This document shows, piece after piece, positions 41,401 through 46,663 of a stretch of 64,000 nucleotides of DNA; the stretch's first letter is position 1; the number at the start of each line of letters is the position of its first letter. The notes beneath the pieces are model-generated. The model was not told the DNA's origin, did not search any database, and saw only the letters and a list, made by a program, of their open reading frames with translations. A program made the translations under genes and the position numbers. Source of the DNA: Dechloromonas denitrificans (GTDB lineage Bacteria; Pseudomonadota; Gammaproteobacteria; Burkholderiales; Rhodocyclaceae); NCBI RefSeq assembly GCF_020510665.1, contig NZ_CP075187.1:2532501-2596500 (forward strand), in the 5' to 3' direction.

Positions 41401-44400
41401 AAGATCGGCCGTTTCAATACTGGCTACTTGAGTGGTGGTCAGTGCGACCAATTGCTGTGTCCGCATTGCGGCGAACTGCTCCGTGCCAAGCGCGACGATC
41501 TGGTCAGTCGTCAGCCCCTTGGCCACCTGATCGGTGGTCAGCGAGGCAACCTGGGCAGTGGTCAAAGCCGCGACCTGTGCAGAGGTCAGGCCTTGGGCAA
41601 TCTGGCTGGTCAACAGTGCAGACAGAACCGCGGTCTTGAGGGAAGCGACGTCGGCCGTTTCCATTGCAGCCAACTGCTCCGTGGTCAGTACGACAGCCTG
41701 GGCAGTCGTCAGCGCCTGAATCTGGGCGGTCGTCAGACCGGCAATCTGGGCGGTATTCAACCCCTGGGCAATCTGGCTTGTGGTCATGGCCGCAATCTGC
41801 GCGGTACGCAGGGCAGCCACATCTTCGGTTTCCAGGGAGTTCAACTGGGTAGTCGTCAGAACCACACCCTGGGTCGTCGCCAGATTGGCGGCCTGAGTCG
41901 TCGTCAAGGCAACCAGTTGATCAGTCGTCAGACCTTGGGATACCTGGCCGGTGGTCAGCGCCTGAACTTGCGTCGTCTTGAGTACAGCCACGTCGCCGGT
42001 TTCGATCGCAGCAACCTGCGTTGTCGTCAGCGCGGCAATCTGCGCCGTCTTGAGATTGGTGATCTGGTCGGTCGTCAGTGCCACGACCTGGTCGGTCGTC
42101 AACCCCTGGGCAACCTGAGCAGTTGTCAGCGAGGCAACCTGCGTCGTATTCAGCGCCACCAGATCCTGAGTCTGGACTGCGGCAACCTGGGAGGTCGTCA
42201 GGGCAGCGACCTGACGGGTGGTCAGATTGGCCGCCTGCTCGGTCGTCAGTGCTGCGACATGATCGGTCGTCAGACCCAGCGAGACCTGATTGGTCGTCAG
42301 CGCAGCCACCTGGGCCGTGCCCATCGCAACCAACTGATCAGTCGTCAGGCCGGATTGCAACTGGGCCGTCGTCAGCGCGGCAACCTGCGTTGTCTTCAGT
42401 GCGGCCAGGTCTTCCGTCTGCAGCGCAGCCACATTGTTAGTCGACAAGGCGGCAACCTGGGTCGTCTTGAGATTGGAAGCCTGATCCGTGGTTAGCGCAA
42501 CCACCTGCTCGGTCGTCAAACCCTGAGCCACCTGGCTGGTCGTCAAGGCAGCAACTTGTGCCGTCTTCAGGGCGGTGAAATCCTGGGTTTCGATCGCGGC
42601 GACTTGCGTCGTGGTCAGCGCGGCAATCTGGTTCGTCGTCAGGTTCGAAGCCTGATTCGTCGTCAACGCAGCCACCTGGTCGGTGGTCAACCCGAGAGAA
42701 ATCTGGTTAGTCGTGAATGCGGCAACCTGGGCCGTACCCATCGCCACCAACTGATCGGTGGTCAGGCCGGTCTTGACCTGCGTCGTGGTCAACGCGGCGA
42801 CCTGAGTCGTTTTCAGCGCGGCAACATCTTCGGTTTGCAGCGCGGCGAGATTGTCTGTTGTCAGGGCTGCAATCTGAGCCGTCTTGAGATTCGATGCCTG
42901 GTCGGTCGTCAAGGCGACAACCTGCTCGGTCGTCAGCCCCTGCGCCACTTGCGCCGTCGTCAGCGCAGCGACCTGGGCAGTTTTCATTGCCGCCAGATCT
43001 TCCGTCTGAATCGCCGCAACCTGCGTCGTCGTCAATGCAACGACCTGATTGGTCGTCAGGCTGGAAGCCTGATTGGTCGTCAGTGCAGCAATCTGATCTG
43101 TCGTCAGACCTTGCGACACCTGGGCCGTGGTCAGCGCGGCCACCTGGGCAGTCCCCAATGCGACAACCTGATCGGTCGTCAAACCGGATTTGACTTGTGT
43201 CGTGGTCAACGCGGCAATCTGAGCCGTTTTCAGCGCAGCCACATCCTCGGTCTGCAGAGCAGCCACGTTATCGGTCGTCAGCGCAGCAATCTGGGCCGTC
43301 TTGAGGCTGGAAGCCTGATCGGTCGTCAGCGCCACGACTTGCTCGGTGGTCAGCCCCTTGGCCACCTGATCGGTCGTCAAGGCTGCCACCTGAGCGGTTT
43401 TCAACGCGGCAATATCGGTCGACTCGATCGCGGCGACTTGCGTCGTCGTCAGCGCAACGACCTGATTGGTCGTCAAACTGGAAGCCTGGCTGGTCGTCAA
43501 TGCGGCGATCTGGTCCGTCGTCAGCCCCTGTGCGACCTGGGCAGTCGTCAGCGCAGCCACTTGTGCAGTGCCCATTCCGATCAACTGATCGGTGGTCAGG
43601 CCGGTCTTGATCTGTGTCGTGGTCAACGCGGCAATCTGAGCCGTTTTCAGCGCAGCCACATCCTCGGTCTGCAGAGCAGCCACGTTATCGGTCGTCAGCG
43701 CAGCAATCTGGGCCGTCTTGAGGCTGGAAGCCTGATCGGTCGTCAGGGCTACAACCTGCTCGGTCGTCAAACCTTTGGCCACCTGATCTGTTGTCAGAGC
43801 GGCAATCTGGGCTGTCTTCAGCGCAGCAATGTCAGCCGATTCGATGGCAGCAACCTGAGTCGTCGTCAGCGCAATGACCTGATTGGTCGTCAGACTGGAA
43901 GCCTGACTGGTCGTCAGTGCTGCAATCTGGTCCGTCGTCAGGCCTTGTGCCACCTGAGCCGTGGTCAGCGCAGCGATCTGGGCCGTACCCATCGCCACCA
44001 ACTGTTCCGTCGTCAGGCCGGTCTTGATCTGTGTCGTGGTCAACGCAGAAATTTGTGTCGTTTTCAATGCCGCCACATCTTCTGTCTGCATGGCAGCCAG
44101 GTTATCGGTCGATAACGCCGCCAACTGGGCATTGCCCAAACCCGCTGCTTGCTCCGTGGTCAGCGCGACCATTTGCTCGGTGGTCAGCCCCTTGGCTATC
44201 TGGTTGGTCGTCAGCGCGGCAAGCTGCGATGTTTTCAGCACAGCAAAATCGGCAGTTTCCATGGCCGCAAGCTGGGTCGTGGTCAAGGCGGCCAACTGGC
44301 GGGTCGCCAGATTCTGGGCTTGCGTCGTGGTCAGCGCAGCAATTTGCTCGGTCGTCAGTCCCAGCGAAACCTGATCCGTCGTCAAGGCAGCCAGGTCACG

Positions 44401-44550
44401 GGTTTCAATCGCCTGGATTTGCTCAGTCGTCAGCGCCGCAAGTTGCGCAGTGGAGAGTGCGATGTAATCCGCAGATCCCAAAGACACAATTTGCGTAGTG
44501 GTCAGCGCAGCAATTTGCGCGGTGGTCATGCCGATGACGATTGAGGCCAT
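35464..44550 (-). CDS. Giant octad-repeat protein 3, putative type I secretion substrate
   Basis: A 3028-aa protein, the largest of the three. The start chosen is the ATG at 44550 (MASIVIGMTTAQ), which matches giant 1 and has GGGGAAG 6 nt ahead; the frame is open to 44643. Residues about 8-2770 are octads, rich in ALTTxQVA and AIETADIA forms. The C-terminal domain (about 2770-3028) again carries DLDGDGIET, DRNGDGSING, DSNADGVISQ and DGNSDGISQ and the terminal NGLLANGK. It is first in transcription order of the giant block. Repeated segments include 417-bp superunits at about 42.4-44.0 kb. No signal peptide or membrane helix is seen. Secretion by the downstream type I exporter and a surface role are inferred from the C-terminus and position. 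Confidence 0.9.
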   Translation of the reverse strand: MASIVIGMTTAQIAALTTTQIVSLGSADYIALSTAQLAALTTEQIQAIETRDLAALTTDQVSLGLTTEQIAALTTTQAQNLATRQLAALTTTQLAAMETADFAVLKTSQLAALTTNQIAKGLTTEQMVALTTEQAAGLGNAQLAALSTDNLAAMQTEDVAALKTTQISALTTTQIKTGLTTEQLVAMGTAQIAALTTAQVAQGLTTDQIAALTTSQASSLTTNQVIALTTTQVAAIESADIAALKTAQIAALTTDQVAKGLTTEQVVALTTDQASSLKTAQIAALTTDNVAALQTEDVAALKTAQIAALTTTQIKTGLTTDQLIGMGTAQVAALTTAQVAQGLTTDQIAALTTSQASSLTTNQVVALTTTQVAAIESTDIAALKTAQVAALTTDQVAKGLTTEQVVALTTDQASSLKTAQIAALTTDNVAALQTEDVAALKTAQIAALTTTQVKSGLTTDQVVALGTAQVAALTTAQVSQGLTTDQIAALTTNQASSLTTNQVVALTTTQVAAIQTEDLAAMKTAQVAALTTAQVAQGLTTEQVVALTTDQASNLKTAQIAALTTDNLAALQTEDVAALKTTQVAALTTTQVKTGLTTDQLVAMGTAQVAAFTTNQISLGLTTDQVAALTTNQASNLTTNQIAALTTTQVAAIETQDFTALKTAQVAALTTSQVAQGLTTEQVVALTTDQASNLKTTQVAALSTNNVAALQTEDLAALKTTQVAALTTAQLQSGLTTDQLVAMGTAQVAALTTNQVSLGLTTDHVAALTTEQAANLTTRQVAALTTSQVAAVQTQDLVALNTTQVASLTTAQVAQGLTTDQVVALTTDQITNLKTAQIAALTTTQVAAIETGDVAVLKTTQVQALTTGQVSQGLTTDQLVALTTTQAANLATTQGVVLTTTQLNSLETEDVAALRTAQIAAMTTSQIAQGLNTAQIAGLTTAQIQALTTAQAVVLTTEQLAAMETADVASLKTAVLSALLTSQIAQGLTSAQVAALTTAQVASLTTDQVAKGLTTDQIVALGTEQFAAMRTQQLVALTTTQVASIETADLAALKTAQIAALETNQIAKGLSTDQFVALTTNQVAAFTTAQLSAGWTTDQVAALTTDQAAALATRQVAALTTTQVAAIQTEDLAAMSTAQVAALTTAQVAQGLTTDQVVALTTAQAAGLSAAQVAALTTAQVAAIQTADLQALRTAQVVALRTAQIVALTTEQAEALTTAQVSSLTSAQVMALQTEDVAALQTEDVAALKTAQVAVFTTAQVAALTTAQIQSLLTTQVAALTTAQVAQGLSTDQVAALTTTQARFGLTTAQVAALTTTQVAAMETEDVASLATGRVAAFTTTQIASGLTTDQIAALGTAQVASLTTNQISKGLTTDQVVAFSTTQITAFSTQQLAALTTSGVQAIQTEDLAALKTEQLIGLTTNQVSLGLTTEQIVALTTNQASSLTSAQIGALTTAQVAAIETTDLQALKTAQIAAFKTTQIAAFTTDQIVALTTAQIVSLAGIPIAALTTAQIAALETADLVVFKTSQIPAFTTQQIAQGLTTDQLAALTTAQIAAFTTDQVSKGFTTDQMAALTTSQASSLTSAQLSSLTTTQLAAIETADLAALTTTQVTAFRTAQLAAGLTTEQVVALTTAQTAALTTTQISALTTTQVAAIETNDFAALTTSQIGSLTTSQLSKGMTTEQLVAMKTTQLVALKTAQIAAGLTTDQVAALTTTQAANLLTAQIGALTTSNIQALETADLAALTTTQLGGLTTSQAASLTTEQVVALTTDQAAALRTAQIAALTTTQVAAIETADIASLTTAQIGSLTTDQIAKGLTTDQVVALKTSQLIALKTAQIASGLTTDQVAALTTTQAASLLTAQIAALTTSNLQALETADLAAMTTAQLTGLTTAQAASLTTEQVAALTTEQAASLKTAQLSALTTTQVAAIETADLAALTTAQIGSLTTDQVAKGLTTEQLAALTTAQAGALKTAQIAALTTTQVAAIETADIAALTTAQVAALTTAQVASGLTTDQIVALTTSLVGAFTTAQMVVLTTDQVAAFQTADVAALKTTQVAALTTSQVALGLTSAQVAALTTLQVGSLTTSQAASLTTEQVVALTTEQAAALKTAQIAALTTMQVAAIETADIAALTTAQIGALTTSQISKGVTTEQIVALKTSQIVALKTDQVAAGLTTDQVAALTTAQASILLTAQIAALSTSNVQALETADLVALTTTQLGGLTTSQAASLTTDQVVALTTDQAAALKTTQIAALTTTQVAAIETADIASLTTAQIGALTTDQVAKGLTTDQIVALKTSQLIALKTAQIASGLTTDQVAALTTTQAASLLTAQIAALSTSNIRALETADLAAMTTAQLTGLTTAQAASLTTEQVAALTTEQAASLKTAQLSALTTTQVAAIETADLAALTTAQIGSLTTDQVAKGLTTEQVAALTTAQAGALKTAQIAALTTTQVAAIETADIAALITAQIAALTTNQVAKGLTTEQIVALTTTLVGGFTTDQIVALTTDQVAAFQTADVAALKTTQVAALTTTQVSTGLTTDQIVALTTSQLVALTTSQAASLNTDQIVALTTTQAAALKTTQLAALTTAQVAALQTADVAALITAQVAALTTAQVAAGLTTEQVVALGSTQVLALTTAQLVALTTDNLLALETADLAVLKTTQLAALTTTQVAQGLTTNQVVALTTDQMRNLTTSQVAAFTTEQIAAIETADFAAFKTTQIAALTTTQISAGLTTSQLDALSTTQVESFTSTQVASFTTDQIRALQLGTPLVLDLDGDGIETQSIRNGVQFDIYGTGEKVQTGWVSGGDGLLVLDRNGDGSINGGGELFGEATILSNGQKAKTGYEALADLDSNADGVISQGDAAFDQLQVWVDGNSDGISQAGELFKLKDLGITELNLQATSSPTQNNGNIVGLNSAYTTADGQSHEMADVWFLTGKVNNLVQAMSTYGESGSTSNAQPVDPVSQATGSSATSTVGQLVGVLNQYDPNGQPLLGNAPSAAPNLVPQPLDPNNPAVNGLLANGK
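36240..44530 (-). repeat. Octad repeat array of giant protein 3
   Basis: About 340 octads. Near its start (about 42.4-44.0 kb) they form 139-aa units (17 octads, three of them nine residues long) spaced 417 bp apart, seen for example at 43102, 43519 and 43936. Further on, a block of roughly 700 bp at about 37.15-37.9 kb recurs with a 1413-bp offset at about 38.57-39.3 kb. Confidence 0.88.
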
Positions 44551-44611
44551 GATGCTTCCCCTTGGGAATATTCTGCTGAAAACGGTGGGAACTACACGGC
44601 GACTGCCCAAA

Positions 44612-44657
44612 AATAAAAAACAGCCGCACCCTAGATGGGTCAACGGCTGTTCTTTTT
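44612..44657 (-). terminator. Terminator of the ParA-like gene
   Basis: AACAGCCG and CGGCTGTT pair, with an inner ACCC/GGGT stem, followed on the minus strand by TTTTTTATTTTT. A/T runs on both sides mean it could work in both directions. It separates the ParA-like gene from giant 3. Confidence 0.75.
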
Positions 44658-44711
44658 AAAACTTTAGGGACTTATCGAAAAAATGTCGATTCGCCCGTTT
44701 TCAATCTGTGG

Positions 44712-45329
44712 TCAGGCTTGCAGCCACTCCAGCAGAGGCTCCCACTGTGCCACATCTCGCTTGTGTTTGGCACGCGGCGGATCAAAAACAGTCATGCCTT
44801 GCGAAGCAACATTGACATAGTTCTGCGTATTGCGGAGGTAACCAAGAATGGGAATATCAAAGTGCTTCATATACTCCTCAAGCATCCCGGCCGCCTTGGT
44901 CCGAGGATCAACCCGCATGGCAACAATGCCGATGCTCTGACGGCGGCCACGCATCTCGTTGCGAATCGAGTTGAGAAAATCTTCCGTCGCTGCCATGTCG
45001 AAGACAGATGGAACCAGCGGAACGATGACCTTATCGACCACCCGCAGGTAATCTGACAGCTTGTATCCCTGCAGTCCGGCTGGCGCATCAAGCACCACCC
45101 AATCCGACTCCTTCGGCAAATTGAGCACAATCTGCCCACCGCCAAAATAACCGGTCACCTGCGGCAATGCCGGGTCGCGAAACGCCATCCAGCGCAATGA
45201 CGACTGCTGGCGATCCAGATCGCACAGCGTTACCGTTTTATTCTGGTTGGCAAACGCGCCCGACAAATTTGTCGCCAACGTCGTTTTACCTGCCCCCCCC
45301 TTGGGGTTTGCCACCAACACTGCTCGCAT
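44712..45329 (-). CDS. ParA/MinD-family ATPase (orphan)
   Basis: A 205-aa P-loop ATPase. The start at 45329 (MRAVLVANPKGGAGKTT) has GGGAGG 5 nt ahead. The deviant Walker A KGGAGKTT, the DLDRQQSS motif and VVLDAPAG (Walker B region) mark the ParA family. It is short and lacks the N-terminal helix-turn-helix of plasmid ParA, as in small orphan ParA proteins that position cargo such as chemoreceptor arrays or secretion machines. There is no partner parB beside it. It lies upstream of giant 3 on the same strand, behind a terminator, and is divergent from an IclR-type regulator. A role in placing the secretion system is possible but unproven. Confidence 0.85.
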   Translation of the reverse strand: MRAVLVANPKGGAGKTTLATNLSGAFANQNKTVTLCDLDRQQSSLRWMAFRDPALPQVTGYFGGGQIVLNLPKESDWVVLDAPAGLQGYKLSDYLRVVDKVIVPLVPSVFDMAATEDFLNSIRNEMRGRRQSIGIVAMRVDPRTKAAGMLEEYMKHFDIPILGYLRNTQNYVNVASQGMTVFDPPRAKHKRDVAQWEPLLEWLQA

Positions 45330-45343
45330 CGAAGCCTCCCGGA

Positions 45344-45405
45344 CTATTCTATTTTCCCCAATATTATATTCGTCACCGCAAGCCGGGCCTACATGCATAG
45401 AATAG
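45344..45405. promoter_or_regulatory. Divergent promoter region with a 9-bp inverted repeat
   Basis: CTATTCTAT (45344-45352) and ATAGAATAG (45397-45405) are perfect reverse complements 44 bp apart in the 101-bp gap between the ParA-like gene and the iclR-type gene. An AATATAATAT sequence in between could serve as a -10 for the ParA-like gene. The arrangement would suit binding by the adjacent IclR-type regulator. Confidence 0.4.
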
Positions 45406-45430
45406 AGGTTTTCAGGATCAAGGCTTAATC

Positions 45431-46234
45431 ATGGTCACCAAAGTCGCCAGCGACCGGCAGGGAATTCAGTCAATCGAGGTTGGTTTTCGCCTGCTGCACG
45501 TGATCGCGGCAAACAATCGCCCGATGATGTTGCGCGACATCGCCAAAGGGGCCGGCATGCCTGCGGCCAAAGCCCACCGCTACATGGTCAGTTTCATGCG
45601 CATCGGACTGGTCGAACAGGACAGCGGCAGCGGACGTTACGATCTGGGTGCCTACGCGCTGGAACTGGGCCTCTCGGGCCTCGGACGACTGGACCCGGTA
45701 CGCCTCGCTGTTCCGTTCCTGGAAGAGTTGTGCGAAACCGTCCAGGAAACTGTCGCACTTGCCGTGTGGGGCACGCATGGTGCAACCATCGTGCGCATCG
45801 CCGATGCCGGCGGGCCGGTGACCGTCACCCTGCGAGCCGGCACGGTGCTGCCGCTCTACAACTCGGCCACCGGACGTGCTTTTGCCGCCTTCCATCGCTC
45901 CCCCTACCTCAAGAAATTCCTCGACAAGGAACTCGATGAGGCCTCAGGAACAAGCAAAGTGGCAATCACCACGCTGCGCCGCCAACTTGAAAAGAACCTG
46001 ACCGAAATTCGCGAAAAAGGTATTTCACGCGCCACCGGCAGCCTCACCCCTGGGATCAATGGCTTCAGCGCCCCGGTGTATGACCACTCAGGCCAAATGG
46101 TTGCGGCAATTACCTCGCTCGGCCCGGTTGGAGAATTCAATGTCGAATGGGACAGCCCGGTTGCCAGCGCCATGCTGAAAGCAAGCCAGGGACTCTCTCA
46201 GCGCCTCGGATTCTTGAGCCAGGAAAAACAGTAA
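45431..46234 (+). CDS. IclR-family transcriptional regulator
   Basis: A 267-aa protein with an N-terminal winged helix-turn-helix (about 12-70, including AKGAGMPAAKAHRYM) and a C-terminal IclR effector-binding domain (about 85-262; GTVLPLYNSATGRAF is typical). Such regulators bind small aromatic or organic acids and control adjacent catabolic genes. The ATG at 45431 has AAGG about 8 nt ahead. It is divergent from the ParA-like gene and no catabolic gene is next to it here, so its target is unclear. It may control the ParA-like gene or itself. Confidence 0.9.
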   Translation: MVTKVASDRQGIQSIEVGFRLLHVIAANNRPMMLRDIAKGAGMPAAKAHRYMVSFMRIGLVEQDSGSGRYDLGAYALELGLSGLGRLDPVRLAVPFLEELCETVQETVALAVWGTHGATIVRIADAGGPVTVTLRAGTVLPLYNSATGRAFAAFHRSPYLKKFLDKELDEASGTSKVAITTLRRQLEKNLTEIREKGISRATGSLTPGINGFSAPVYDHSGQMVAAITSLGPVGEFNVEWDSPVASAMLKASQGLSQRLGFLSQEKQ

Positions 46235-46257
46235 GACAGCCGAGGCACCTTGCGATA

Positions 46258-46377
46258 TCAGCAAAAAGCCAGAGCCAGCAGGGCGGGGTCATCGAGCAGA
46301 TTCAGCGAGACGTATCCCGCCCAGCGATAGATAACCGCCGAAAGCTGCACAGTCCAATCTTCCATGCCCTGAATCAT
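46258..46377 (-). CDS. Possible small protein of unknown function
   Basis: A 39-codon frame starting at the ATG at 46377 (MIQGMEDWTVQL...), with GAGGA 4-5 nt ahead. The same frame stays open to an ATG at 46446 (62 aa). It has a plausible amphipathic/hydrophobic C-terminal half. I recognise no family. The gap from 46235 to 46544 holds nothing else that I can support apart from the tRNA terminator. Confidence 0.2.
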   Translation of the reverse strand: MIQGMEDWTVQLSAVIYRWAGYVSLNLLDDPALLALAFC

Positions 46378-46501
46378 ATCTTCCTCAACAATCAGACAGC
46401 CCAGAACGCCCCAAGCCGCCCAATTGCAAGCTCGTGTAAATTGCATTTTCGAGGCTCGCCGCGCCGGTTATCATCATGCAGCACAGAAAAACCTGCGACA
46501 A

Positions 46502-46528
46502 CAAAAAGGCCACTCCGAAGAATGGCCT
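46502..46528 (-). terminator. Terminator of tRNA-Thr
   Basis: On the minus strand AGGCCATTC-TTCG-GAGTGGCCT forms a 9-bp stem with a TTCG tetraloop, followed by TTTTTG. It is 16 bp downstream of the tRNA. Confidence 0.8.
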
Positions 46529-46544
46529 AACTGTTTGATTTTAC

Positions 46545-46618
46545 TGGTGCCCCCGAACGGAATCGAACCATTACCTGATGATTACAAATCAACTGCACGA
46601 CCTTCATGCTACGGGGGC
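46545..46618 (-). tRNA. tRNA-Thr (TGT), divergent
   Basis: A 74-nt cloverleaf on the minus strand with acceptor GCCCCCG/CGGGGGC, an encoded CCA and the anticodon loop TTTGTAA (TGT, Thr). The T-arm is normal (GG-TTCGATT-CC). Oddities are a U-U mismatch at the second pair of the anticodon stem (GTTGA/TCATC), a seven-base D-loop starting with G instead of A14, and a four-base variable loop. It has a TATAAT -10 (complement of 46637-46642) and a good terminator, so it is probably expressed. A decaying copy cannot be excluded. Confidence 0.8.
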
Positions 46619-46636
46619 CCAAAGCAATGGGGCCGG

Positions 46637-46642
46637 ATTATA
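46637..46642 (-). promoter_or_regulatory. -10 box of the tRNA-Thr promoter
   Basis: A perfect TATAAT on the minus strand ends 18 nt before the tRNA 5' end. The -35 region is weak and overlaps the start of the divergent diguanylate cyclase gene. Confidence 0.5.
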
Positions 46643-46663
46643 GCCTGTTAAACAAGATTCGAC

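Noticed and set aside
20755..44500. Very long plus-strand open frames opposite the giants (for example 20755-24468, 28928-31681, 31742-33415, 42556-44115)
   Set aside because: They arise because the monotonous octad codons give no stop in the antisense frames. Their translations are arginine/glutamine- or serine-rich copies of the same DNA repeat, without start signals or recognisable domains.
19963..44550. Resemblance of LTTDQVVAL to the TAL-effector repeat start LTPDQVVAI
   Set aside because: TAL repeats are 33-35 aa with a variable di-residue and a GG loop. Here the basic period is 8-9 aa with none of that, so the likeness is local only.
3774..46618. Genomic island bounded by tRNA-fMet and tRNA-Thr
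   Set aside because: No integrase, no repeated tRNA 3' end and no clear base-composition break were seen, so the tRNA bracketing alone is not enough.
46424..46651. Plus-strand 75-aa frame across the tRNA-Thr region
   Set aside because: It translates the antisense of the tRNA and its terminator; no ribosome site or family was seen.
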